Source: Sycon ciliatum
Taxonomy: Eukaryota > Porifera > Calcarea > Leucosolenida > Sycettidae
Length of the DNA: 64,000 nt
Direction of reading: 5' to 3'
Assembly (NCBI RefSeq): GCF_964019385.1
Contig: NC_088655.1
Location: 6,480,658 to 6,544,657, forward strand
The notes under the pieces are model-generated. The model had not been told where the DNA came from and made no database searches. It saw nothing but the letters and a program-made list of their open reading frames with translations. Position 1 is the first letter of the stretch, and each line of letters opens with the position of its first letter. Positions 55,077 to 64,000 of the stretch are shown one piece after another. The position numbers and the translations under genes are program-made.

Positions 55077-55439
55077 CTAGAAATACAAACAAACATAATA
55101 TACAGCACAGACTGCTCATTCTGCGAACAGAACTGTTTCGTCCCTTGCACACTCACCAGCACAGCACAGAGATAATGATGCCAACACAGAAAACACAAAA
55201 TGAGTACTGCAGGATCGGCGGAAGTAGCTTTCAATTGGTCCGGCCATACCCTAGTCCGGTCATACAGTTTGTGTATGATATGGATTATGGAGGGTATACA
55301 CATGACCTCAGCAAAAAACACACGTTGGCAGCTAAAACGTTGGTCCGGCCATGGCCCGACCAACCGGACTGGTTCAGCTGGGTATGAATAGGTATATGTC
55401 CTAGAAGCCCAGTGTCGCCATTATGGAAAATAAGAAAAC

Positions 55440-55717
55440 TACACGGTTTGCACGAGACTCAGCTGGAAGCGGAGTTTTCGTATCCGTAAGAACGCCACCA
55501 CCCCCTAGGATCAAGGCGCAGATGGAGAACTGAAACGGTGCTGGAAAAATTCCTTCCGCTTCTTCGTATCCGTAAGAACGCCACCACCCCCTAGGATCAA
55601 GGCGCAGATGGAGAACCGAAACGGTGCTGGAAAAATTCCTTCCGCTTCCAAGCAGGACTTGAACCTGGTACCCTCTGGTTCTCAACCATGGTGTTAGACC
55701 ATCACACTATGCCTGCC
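55440..55717 (-). mobile_element. tRNA-headed SINE-like element
   Basis: On the minus strand a tRNA-like head (55717-55648) is followed by an 86-bp body present twice in tandem (55650-55565 and 55564-55479, one or two differences) and then a unique 3' part. A diverged copy of the body lies at 51905. It sits in the intron upstream of the aldo-keto reductase exon. Confidence 0.6.
55648..55717 (-). ncRNA. tRNA-like head of the SINE
   Basis: B-box ggttcaagtcc (55665-55655) and A-box-like tagtgtgatgg (55709-55699) at tRNA spacing. The T-stem pairs in 4 of 5 positions; the acceptor ends do not pair. It probably acts only as a polymerase III promoter. Confidence 0.5.
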
Positions 55718-55719
55718 AT

Positions 55720-56200
55720 AGTGCCATAGAACATAGAAAACCTTGTGATGAAATACTGGCTGGGGGAACTGGAAGCATGGAGCTATTGATACTTCCAACT
55801 GATACAGCAAAACATATCCACTTACGGATGCATTTTAACATACACGCACGCTCATGCACGCATGGACGCCCACCCCCCCCCCCCCCCTCCAAACACACAC
55901 AGATGCATATGTGGACGTCCACACATGAGCGCCTTTTTCTATCTGCACTGAATGCCATCTGCCTCTCAACAATTGAGAAAAGACAAAGGTAGGTAAAACA
56001 GATTGGCTAGTCTGGGGGCAGTCAAGCATAGGCCAACCGGTCTCTGCTTTGGAAAGATCGGACACAATGTTGGGTTACTTGCATTCTGAATCTGGGAGAA
56101 TGAGTATGAAACAAGTTGCAACTGAGTGCAAAGATCAGTGCCAAATTTGTTCTAAGGAAGCCACTTTGAGATGCCTATATTACGACAGCATGTCCATGTA
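55720..56200. other. Stretch without recognised gene
   Basis: A plus-strand frame (56049-56231) includes CKDQCQICSKEATLRCLYYD, a Cys-rich piece of no family I recognise. A poly-C tract lies at about 55874-55888. Confidence 0.35.
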
Positions 56201-56214
56201 CGTTACACGACCAG

Positions 56215-56511
56215 TAAAACTACCCAGCTAACCAGTATAACTACCCAGCTAACCAGTAAAACTACCCAGCTAACCAGTATGACTACCCAGCTAACCAGTA
56301 TAACTACCCAGCTAACCAGTATAACTACCCAGCTAACCAGTATGACTACCCAGCTAACCAGTATGACTACCCAGCTAACCAGTATAACTACCCAGCTAAC
56401 CAGTATAACTACCCAGCTAACCAGTATAAGTACCCAGCTAACCAGTATGACTACCCAGCTAACCAGTATAACTACCCAGCTAGCCAGTATAACTACCCAG
56501 CTAACCAGTAT
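56215..56511. repeat. 21-bp minisatellite, left of the transposon (about 14 units)
   Basis: Unit ataactacccagctaaccag(t). It continues in the same phase after the transposon at 62411. Confidence 0.95.
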
Positions 56512-56635
56512 AGACCCCTTTCCGGATAGAACACAGTGCGCGTTGCATGGCAACGGGTGACGCGCAAAAATGTTTGGTGGGCAAGAAGTTCAGCCCAAAC
56601 TGCAGTGAAAGTAATTTTTCAACCAGGAAGCAACA

Positions 56636-59095
56636 ATGTCTGCTGTCATCCCTGACTCTGCTGCCGCTGAGCAGCCACCACCCTTGCCTCAGCCACTGGC
56701 TGTCCTTGCTGAACAACTTTCAAAAGGGTCCGAAGCCAGCGATGCCGATTTTGTTGGGGTTCAGACTTCTCTTGCGACGCTGAAGGTGGCCGAACTGAAG
56801 GAAATTGCCAAATTTCTGGATGTTCGGTTGACTGGAGCAACAAAGAAGGCTGACATCGTGGAGCGCTTGGTGTCGATGTCCAAGATTGGTTTGGCTGGTG
56901 CTGCTGATGCGTCGTCCTCTGGTGCTTCCGTTGGACTGCAGTATATAACTCAAGACGTTCGGGGCACTTTGTCTTCGTTGCCTCGTTTCAACGAGGTGCA
57001 AGACTGGTGCAAGGAGTTTCGTGCTGCTGTGGTGCGGTTCCACTTCATGGATTTATTGACGTACTTGGTCTATGGACGAGACAAGACGTTTGATATGGAG
57101 AGCATGAAGGCATTTAGGTGAGTAATGAACATGGGCGGTGTGGGTACGTTGTGATAGTAGGCAGTTTGAATTCGTAATCTCTCAAGACAAAGTCAGTGTG
57201 TGTCAAGTTTTGTTGAAAGACCTACTGTAACTGAGGTCAACTAGCATTTTCGAATCAGTTGCCATCAATGTCTAATCAGTGAAGGAATTCAGCTAGGGAA
57301 CCCCTGAATTGCACATCCCTAATATTGTCTCTTTTCTCCAAATGTGTCTTTGGAAATTTTGTTGGCAACAGGTCTTTGAAGGCGTACCAATTTTTTGCCG
57401 ATGGCTTTGTGAAGAATGTGTGGAGCAAGCAATATCCTGCATCTGGGGAGAACGGTGTGGCAATCTCCTATCTCCGTGCTTACGTCCACCATTCCTTGTC
57501 GTGTGATACACCGCTCACCGTGTATGTGTCGTTGAACACTGAGACTGGTGAAGTCTACGCTGCGCAATGCAGCTGTATTGCCGGGTAAGTGTTTTCACAG
57601 AAACGCACTACGAGTTGGTGTGTTTTCTTCAGTCCAAATGTGACAGTTGACCTGCGGCACTGATAAATCCTATTATAACTCTTCCTCCTTACCTGTGCTG
57701 TGATAGTTCCTTTGTAGTGACATGTATTTTGCAGATGATTGTTATAATAACTTCTTTGTTCAACAAGTTTGTGATGTGATGAGTTCTGACAGCTCTATCT
57801 GACGTTGGCATATATTTGTTGTCTCCCGTGCATGGTGTGCGTGTGCGGTTGTTGTTTATGTTAGGCTGGGAGAGGCGTGCAATCATGTTGCTGCCCTACT
57901 CTTCTTCATTGAATCCGCTGCAAAAAGGAATCTAGTGGAGCTACCCGTGGAGTTGTCTAAAACGTCACAACCTATGCGCTGGAATCAGCCTCCAAAGAAG
58001 CATGTCGATCCTCAGCCACTCGCCAATATGGAGTTTGTGAAAGCTTGCCATGGCATGACTGATGATGAAGTGGAGAGGAAGCAGCTGCGAGCGGAGTTTG
58101 ATCCCCGTGCACCGTCACACCGCCAAGTCACATCTGCTGACGCACTCACCTTGCAGGAGGCATTAGCAGCGGGAAAGGCATCAGCCAAGAACTGTGGGTT
58201 CTTCCATTTCTGGGAAGTCGAAGACCAGTCATCAGGACTTGCTGCTACTCCAGTTAGCCAACCCAAGGACCTTTCGCCATTGGTCCTGTTCCATTCTGAC
58301 AGGCTTCCAGGTGGAACGAGTGAAGATGCCCTTGGTCGATATACCGGACCACTGTCCAAGTACGGTGTATCCCAAAAGGAAGTGGAAGACTTCACCAAAG
58401 GCCAGACAGACAACTCGTGGTGGTTCGACCTACGTCATGGGCGCCTAACTAGCTCACGATTTGGTGACATCGTTCGCTCTCGAGCCCAGGAGCCAGTCTC
58501 GCTGCTGGCCGGTATCATGGGATACACCACCATTTCCGCTTTGCCACCTGCCATGCGATGGGGAGTGGAGAATGAGCCCAGGGCGAGGGACATGTACCTC
58601 AGTGTGGCACTCGAAGATGGAAAGAACATCACCGTAAGAGAGTGTGGTCTTAGCCTCCATCGTGACTACCACTTCATTGGTGCGAGTTCTGATGGAATCG
58701 TTGTGGAGGAGCTTGAGAGCGGCGTGGTGGAGCGTGGCTGCCTGGAAATAAAATGCCCCTTCTCCATCCAGGGCACATCTATTGTTAACCTCACGCCAAC
58801 TCGGATCGCCCAGCAATTCCCTGGCAAGTCATTCTTGGAATGCCACGCGGACGGGTCAGCCCACTTATGCAAGAATCACAAGTACTATGACCAGGTGATT
58901 GGTGAGATGGCGGTCATGGATGTGAAGTGGTGTGACTTTGTGGTGTTCACATGTGCTGGCGTGCTTGTAGAGCGTATCATGTTCGATGACGCTCATTGGC
59001 AAACCATGCTCATGAAGTTAACATCCTTCTACGAGCAGTTTGTTATCCCAGAGCTGTGCTCTCACAAGCTGTACCTTTCAAAGTACAAGTCATGA
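56636..59095 (+). CDS. SAP-SWIM-YqaJ nuclease of the ISL2EU-type transposon
   Basis: Three exons: 56636-57117 (donor AG|GTGAGT), 57372-57584 (acceptor gttggcaacag, donor CGG|GTAAGT), 57865-59095. Junction phases agree and give 641 residues. Residues 47-81 are a SAP DNA-binding motif (LKVAELKEIAKFL...TKKADIVERL). C227-S-C229 and C237-N-H239 form a SWIM zinc finger (CxCx7CxH) assembled exactly across the exon 2/3 junction, which supports the splice model. Residues about 416-600 are a YqaJ/lambda-exonuclease-type domain: GRLTSSRFG, RWGVENEPRA, D508 in GASSDG, E526-I-K528 in LEIKCP, Q575 in YYDQVIGE, i.e. the D...ExK...Q active site is complete. It probably processes DNA ends during transposition. 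The ATG lies in caacaatgtc, 124 bp inside the left end. Confidence 0.85.
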
Positions 59096-59379
59096 ATGAC
59101 AAGAAAAAATATTTTTGTGTTTATATTCTGTACATAGGGATTTCAATCTATTTTGCTTCGCTAGATTTTTTGGAACTTTGTACAGCAATGCCCCATCTTC
59201 TGCGAGGGATATGCTCGGAACCTTCTCATGTTCCCAGCATTGAAACTTAATTCTGTACATAGCGGTTCCGATCGATTTTTCTGTTATTGTGCGGAATTCT
59301 ATGGATGACATCGCACACATCCTTGTACCTGTCTGTCATTATAAATATTGGCTGGATATTATGCTACTTCTGGTAGCCC

Positions 59380-59745
59380 GTACCAACTTGCTTCGGTGAC
59401 AATCGCGGTGACAGTGCACTCTTTATCGCATCCCAACCCCACAAATAACATGCACCCAGCCAGTGACCTGGCAGCATTTGGTATGTTCATATTCACAAGC
59501 TTTGGGAATTACACAAAATAGTATTTTGAACCAGAGACCTTTGCTTGATCGTGGCATACGCCACCATTTCCACTTTGCCGCCTGCCATGCGGTGGGGAGT
59601 GGAGACAATGCACTCTTTATCACATCACAACCCCACAAACAACACGCACGCAGCCAGTGACCTAGCAGCAGTTGGTACGTTCATATTCACAAGCTATGGC
59701 ACTTCCAGAAAATATTACTTCGAACCAGAGACCTTTACTTGACCG
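59380..59745 (+). repeat. ~200-bp tandem duplication holding a piece of the YqaJ exon
   Basis: Two copies of a segment (cactctttatcgcatcccaa...; second starts about 59610). At 59549-59610 lies a copy of the coding segment 58526-58573 (ccaccatttccgctttgcca, then cctgccatgcgatgggg) with some changes. It lies in the 3' region between the two transposon genes. Confidence 0.75.
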
Positions 59746-60025
59746 GAGCACTGTGCTTCCGCCGCGCCATGTAGCCGTACTTTGTATTTACATTACATGT
59801 GAAGATAGCGTGCGAATCCAGCTCCGATCCTGCTCTGATATGTTCAGAAAAATGATTCCAACTGTGCACCTCCCTTCGGGCTCCAGTAATAAGACGAATC
59901 GTCTGTTGGAGAAACCGAAGTAAAATAAGAGTGGTTATTATTATTATTATAGTGTGCTGAAAAATAGACCATAATAAAGAGAACAAAAGAAGATAGAACT
60001 TGAATATAGTGATTCACATGTCTCT

Positions 60026-62264
60026 TCAATTTACTAGCGGGGCGTCGAAGTTTGTGAGGAAGAAGCACACTTTCACGATGTGAGACGACAGACTCGACAT
60101 GCTCACAGGGAACACAGTGTTGAGGACACGGTAGCAACGTGCACGTCCGCTAGCCCGTTCGACATGGATACGCAGCTCTGCAATGCGGCAGGTCTTCTCG
60201 ATCTTCTGGGCGCTCATCTGGCTATCAGCACCGAGCTTTGGCGGGATGTTCAGTTTCACTCCATGGAGAGCAAGAGGCACCTCGATGTCAAAGCCCTTGT
60301 CAGCCATGACACTGTCACCCTTCTCCAGAAGCTGCAACAGACCGCTCTGCTCTGTGATGACCTTGTCACTGACTCGGCCACCCCAAACATCCGACACAAA
60401 AGTCACAAGACCAGCAGGTGAAACACCTACAAGAATCTTCATGGTGTTCCGGCTCTTGTAGCTGGAGTAAGTGATCGACTGGTTCAGGAGAGAAGTTGGG
60501 CGCTCCATCTGGATCTCCAAACAGTCAATGATAATCCTCGTCTGCGGAAACTTGGACTTAAAGCACGGTGGCATGAACTTGTCCACAAGTTGTCTGGACG
60601 GGAACGGGAAGAGGAAAGACAGCTCACGGGACAGAAACAGAATCCACGTGGAGTACATCCTGCTGAACGTGGAGTCAGGCATTTGCATCAGGGCTGCCAC
60701 AAACCCGCCACACATACCATGGCGCAACCGGACAAGCGTCGCAAAGAACTGGTTGGCAATGGACAAGTCCTTGGTCATCCGAGGGCCAGGCTTGTTGTCC
60801 TTGGGGTCACTGGTGGAATCACCGCGCCAGGCAGTGAGCTTTGCGGCCTTCTCCTGCACATGACCTAAGACAGCATGGAACACGGAGCGGTTCGGCAGAC
60901 CAGTGAGGAAGCGACACTTCTCATCAGACTCGTCAATCCAGTGCACACCAAACTGTGCCTTCGAAAGCCCAGTCTCTAGTTCCCCGCAACGCCGCTTTAG
61001 CCGTTCAACTTCCGCCCTCAACTTCTTGCATTCCTCTTCCAAACGATCAGTGTCCGAGGTGTAGGGTTCATCAGGTCCACATGCTGTAGAACATGGAAGA
61101 GAAAGATAACACAAATCACGTCACAATTGACCAGGGACAAGTGAGATCACAGTACCGGCACATAACATCTAACCCTCCAAATGGGAGTGATGCAATGGAG
61201 AAGATTAGGTACGTTTCGTCCATGACGTCCAGGTGCAATTCAAAGAACAGGGATCAGAAACAATCTACCGATATTACACAGGGTCAGGACATCTTAGAAA
61301 CGTACAATAATTATTGAACCAATATGGGACCCGCAGCATTTTCACTCACTACTGTACACATGCGACAAGAGTTGAAACCAATCACAGATATGACACTACT
61401 TGAAGGCCAAGACAGCAGACACCTTACCTGTAGACACCTTGATAGGAGCAATAGTTGGCACTTGAAGATTCAGAAGACTGGACATCCCGGTTGAGTTCTG
61501 AGCAACAAACAAGTAGACATACACCTACACTTTATGATTCTCGAAAAAATAATTTAATTCTTCCAGACACCATCATCTAGAAAGAGAAATTTCAAAATGC
61601 ATCTGAAGAATAACGTCTTTCTGGCCTGGCCAATGGAGTGTGCATGGCCTTTCCAAGAAGGGGACCTTCCAGCATCGTACAACATCGATGCATCAGGGGC
61701 ACAAGCTGATTGCAACGTATGAAATTCATAACGTACAAACAACTAAATTTTGAATTACTCAACGTACAGAATCAGTCAGAAGTTTTTTCTTACCTTGAAA
61801 ATAGGAGAGGACAGTTGAAGTTTGGCGAAGTACGAGTGGTCATGAGAAACACCATGTCGTTGGCTTGCCTTCCTTGCCTCTTCTTTCTGCTTCAGCCTTG
61901 CAGCATCAGCCAATTTCTTTTTCCTCAGCTCAGTAAACTTCTCACGTCGGACAGAACGATCGATTTTTGACGTAGCTGTTTCAGGGTTCGCGGAGTCATA
62001 ACCGAGCTTCAAGGACGGCACATAGTCAGGATGGGACTCGTCATCCTTTGCTTCCTTTGCATTCGGATTGCCAAGAACAAAATGCTTCTTGCAGACTCGC
62101 TCGTCAGTGTCTGGTGTCCAGGGCGATCCATCAGCTTCTTTACGGCGAATTGCAGCAATCCAGAGTCCCCTGCGCTTGGGATTTGTTGGAAATCGGTGGA
62201 AACCACCTCCACAGCCACGCGTATACCTATTTGTGCATCCTATGACGGCACAGGTCTGCACCAT
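60026..62264 (-). CDS. THAP-DDE transposase of the ISL2EU-type transposon
   Basis: Three exons on the minus strand: 62264-61794 (donor AAG|GTAAGA), 61497-61428 (acceptor ttgttgctcag, donor ACAG|GTAAGG), 61083-60026 (acceptor ccatgttctacag). Phases agree and yield 532 residues. Residues 1-87 are a THAP zinc finger: C5-x4-C10, W35, C58-x2-H61, and YVPSLKL as the AVPTIF-like end; it should bind the transposon ends. A basic, glutamate-rich helix (about 95-135) and a coiled coil (about 191-220, RLEEECKKLRAEVERLKRRC) follow. Residues about 365-495 are a DDE_Tnp_4-type nuclease domain: D367 in IIIDCLEI, D442 in VMADKGF, E489 in HVERA. No stop or frameshift was seen. The gene starts about 146 bp inside the right end and converges on the nuclease gene. 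Confidence 0.87.
61498..61793 (-). other. Transposase intron 1
   Basis: Lies between GTAAGA (61793) and ttgttgctcag (61498). Short frames inside are not supported as coding. Confidence 0.7.
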
Positions 62265-62410
62265 GGCTGAAACTAAAAGGAAAGGACGACAAAATAGATC
62301 CAACCAACTAAAAAGACAAAGTAACTAATTAGTAGAGTGGTTCTTCTTGCCCACCAAAGTTTGAATTTCTCGGTAACCATAGAGATTCGCGGCGATCCGG
62401 AAAGGGGTCT

Positions 62411-63095
62411 ATAACTACCCAGCTAGCCAGTATAACTACCCAGCTAACCAGTATAACTACCCAGCTAACCAGTATAACTACCCAGCTAACCAGTATAACT
62501 ACCCAGCTAACCAGTATAACTACCCAGCTAACCAGTATAACTACCCAGCTAACCAGTATGACTACCCAGCTTACCAGTATGACTACCCAGCTAACCAGTA
62601 AAACTACCCAGCTAACCAGTATAACTACCCAGCTAACCAGTATGACTACCCAGCTAACCAGTATAACTACCCAGCTAACCAGTATAACTACCCAGCTAAC
62701 CAGTATAACTACCCAGCTAACCAGTATGACTACCCAGCTAACCAGTATAACTACCCAGCTAACCAGTATGACTACCCAGCTAACCAGTATAACTACCCAG
62801 CTAACCAGTATAACTACCCAGCTAACCAGTATAACTACCCAGCTAACCAGTATAACTACCCAGCTAGCCAGTATAACTACCCAGCTAACCAGTATAACTA
62901 CCCAGCTAACCAGTATAACTACCCAGCTAACCAGTATAACTACCCAGCTAACCAGTATAACTACCCAGCTAACCAGTATAACTACCCAGCTAACCAGTAT
63001 GACTACCCAGCTAACCAGTATGACTACCCAGCTAACCAGTATAACTACCCAGCTAACCAGTATGACTACCCAGCTAGCCAGTATGACTGCGCGGA
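62411..63095. repeat. 21-bp minisatellite, right of the transposon (about 32 units)
   Basis: Same unit and phase as 56215-56511. Open frames on both strands (TTQLTSI... and VVILVSW...) are repeat products. After 63095 the units decay into actgctcnnncagccagtat-like copies. Confidence 0.95.
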
Positions 63096-63230
63096 CAGCC
63101 AATACGACTGCTCGGTCAACCAGTATGAATGCTGAGGCGGTGCAGCAAGCATGACTGCTCAGACAGCCAGTATGACTGCTCAGATAGCCAAAAAGACTGC
63201 TCCGTCAACCCGCACAGGGAGTAATTTAAC
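63096..63230. repeat. Diverged 21-bp units
   Basis: Copies such as gccagtatgactgctcagac and nearby variants of the same minisatellite family. Confidence 0.7.
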
Positions 63231-63408
63231 CGGTATCGCATCTCAGTTTGCTACGCAAATCTTCTAAGGTGCGAAGCAACTTCAGATAAGTGTCGCAGAA
63301 AACTGCGATGCATGTTAATTTTTCACTGTACTCTTCGAAGCACAGTGTACATGCCGGGTGTGTCTCTTAGGGATGAGGTAGATGCACGCGGATTCAAAAG
63401 TGCTGAGC

Positions 63409-63600
63409 TATGCATCCTGGCACCAGGCTATGCATGCTGGCACCAGGCTATGCATGCTGGCACCAGGCTATGCATGCTGGCACCAGGCTATGCATGCTGG
63501 CACCACCAGGCTATGCATGCTGGCACCAGGCTATGCATGCTGGCACCACCAGGCTATGCATGCTGGCACCAGGCTATGCATGCTGGCACCACCAGGCTAG
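63409..63600. repeat. 20/23-bp minisatellite (about 9 units)
   Basis: Unit ctatgcatgctggcaccagg, some with an extra cac. Frames change between units. Confidence 0.92.
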
Positions 63601-63844
63601 GTTTGCAAGTAAGCGAGTCTAAGGTATGACAGTGTACTTGGGGTCTGAGCTTGCACTCTGATCAGCTCTCCAGAATGACAATGCTGTCAAGTGTTGAAGA
63701 AAATTGCTATGCAACATTTTCGAATTGCTATTCAAGTTTGATTTTGTGTAGCAGAATTGCTATGCAAACGATTGAAAGCAAATTATTCCCTGCCGCATAA
63801 ATGCTCAGACATGACGGCCAGTACATGTCTGCTCGATCAACCAT

Positions 63845-63950
63845 TATAACTACCCAATCAGCCAGCATGACTGCTCAACCAGCCAGCATGACTGCTCAAC
63901 CAGCCAGCATGACTGCTCAACCAGCCAGTATGACTGTTCAACCAGCCAGC
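63845..63950. repeat. 21-bp minisatellite, related to the transposon-flanking array
   Basis: Unit actgctcaaccagccagcat(g), four to five copies; clearly related to the actacccagctaaccagtat units. Confidence 0.85.
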
Positions 63951-64000
63951 ACACATTGGACACTGCATTGCTCCCACGGTATATGCGAGGGTTCCTGCCT

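Larger units (their letters stand above)
56512..62410. mobile_element. Apparently intact ISL2EU-type DNA transposon (5.9 kb)
   Basis: The left end agacccctttccggat (56512) and right end atccggaaaggggtct (62410) are perfect 16-bp terminal inverted repeats; a further internal match, tttggtgggcaagaag, lies about 60-70 bp in from each end. AT is duplicated at the borders (56510-56511 and 62411-62412), and removing the element plus one AT restores the 21-bp array. Inside are a SAP-SWIM-YqaJ nuclease gene (+) and a THAP-DDE transposase gene (-), convergent, each starting 120-150 bp from an end. From memory, a THAP transposase plus a YqaJ nuclease and AT duplications define the ISL2EU group (PIF/Harbinger relatives). 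Confidence 0.88.

Noticed and set aside
60080..60868. Plus-strand frames inside the transposase exon
   Set aside because: They are shadows of the minus-strand DDE domain, which has complete catalytic motifs and matching splice sites.
62329..63154. Open frames of 198 and 257 codons over the 21-bp array
   Set aside because: Same reason: repeat products flanking a transposon, with no start context or conservation signal.

Overview
This is eukaryotic nuclear DNA, most likely from an invertebrate metazoan. The support is split exons with GT/AG junctions, a THAP/DDE transposase, an ankyrin exon, MACPF proteins with secretion signals, LINE, Gypsy and tRNA-headed repeats, and very abundant microsatellites. 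I cannot name the species; a marine invertebrate such as a sponge, cnidarian, mollusc or lancelet would fit. The window is gene-poor and repeat-dense, and it has a 200-bp assembly gap at 35664-35863.

Layout. 1-8 kb: remnants of LTR retrotransposons, namely a protease/RT fragment (+), a gag-like fragment (+) and a decayed Gypsy pol (-), with long TG and AGT microsatellites. 8-18 kb: MITEs and fold-back elements, a tRNA-like repeat, and one convincing 99-bp ankyrin exon (-) at 12416-12514. 18-22.8 kb: a nearly full-length but broken Gypsy element (-) carrying two nested insertions. 23-23.4 and 38.4-38.8 kb: two copies of a roughly 350-bp repeat that carries a type I hammerhead ribozyme. 23.8-35.7 kb: a pogo-like MITE whose internal 34-bp repeat has expanded into an ~11-kb satellite. 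36-45 kb: a tRNA-like element, a fragment of a restriction-like-endonuclease LINE, modular inverted-repeat elements with a nested MITE and a 5'-truncated LINE, and a 21-bp minisatellite. 46-50 kb: two intact intronless MACPF genes, head to head. 51-56 kb: MITEs, minisatellites, and the last exon of an aldo-keto reductase gene (-). 56.5-62.4 kb: an apparently intact DNA transposon of ISL2EU type.

The ISL2EU-type element is the most complete system. It has matching terminal inverted repeats, a 2-bp AT target duplication, a three-exon SAP-SWIM-YqaJ nuclease gene (+) and a convergent three-exon THAP-DDE transposase gene (-), and it sits inside a 21-bp minisatellite. The two MACPF genes look like the main host genes. 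The hammerhead repeats and the origin of the satellite from a MITE are the observations I consider most worth checking.

All exon boundaries were read by eye. Family names rest on recognised motifs, not on database searches.
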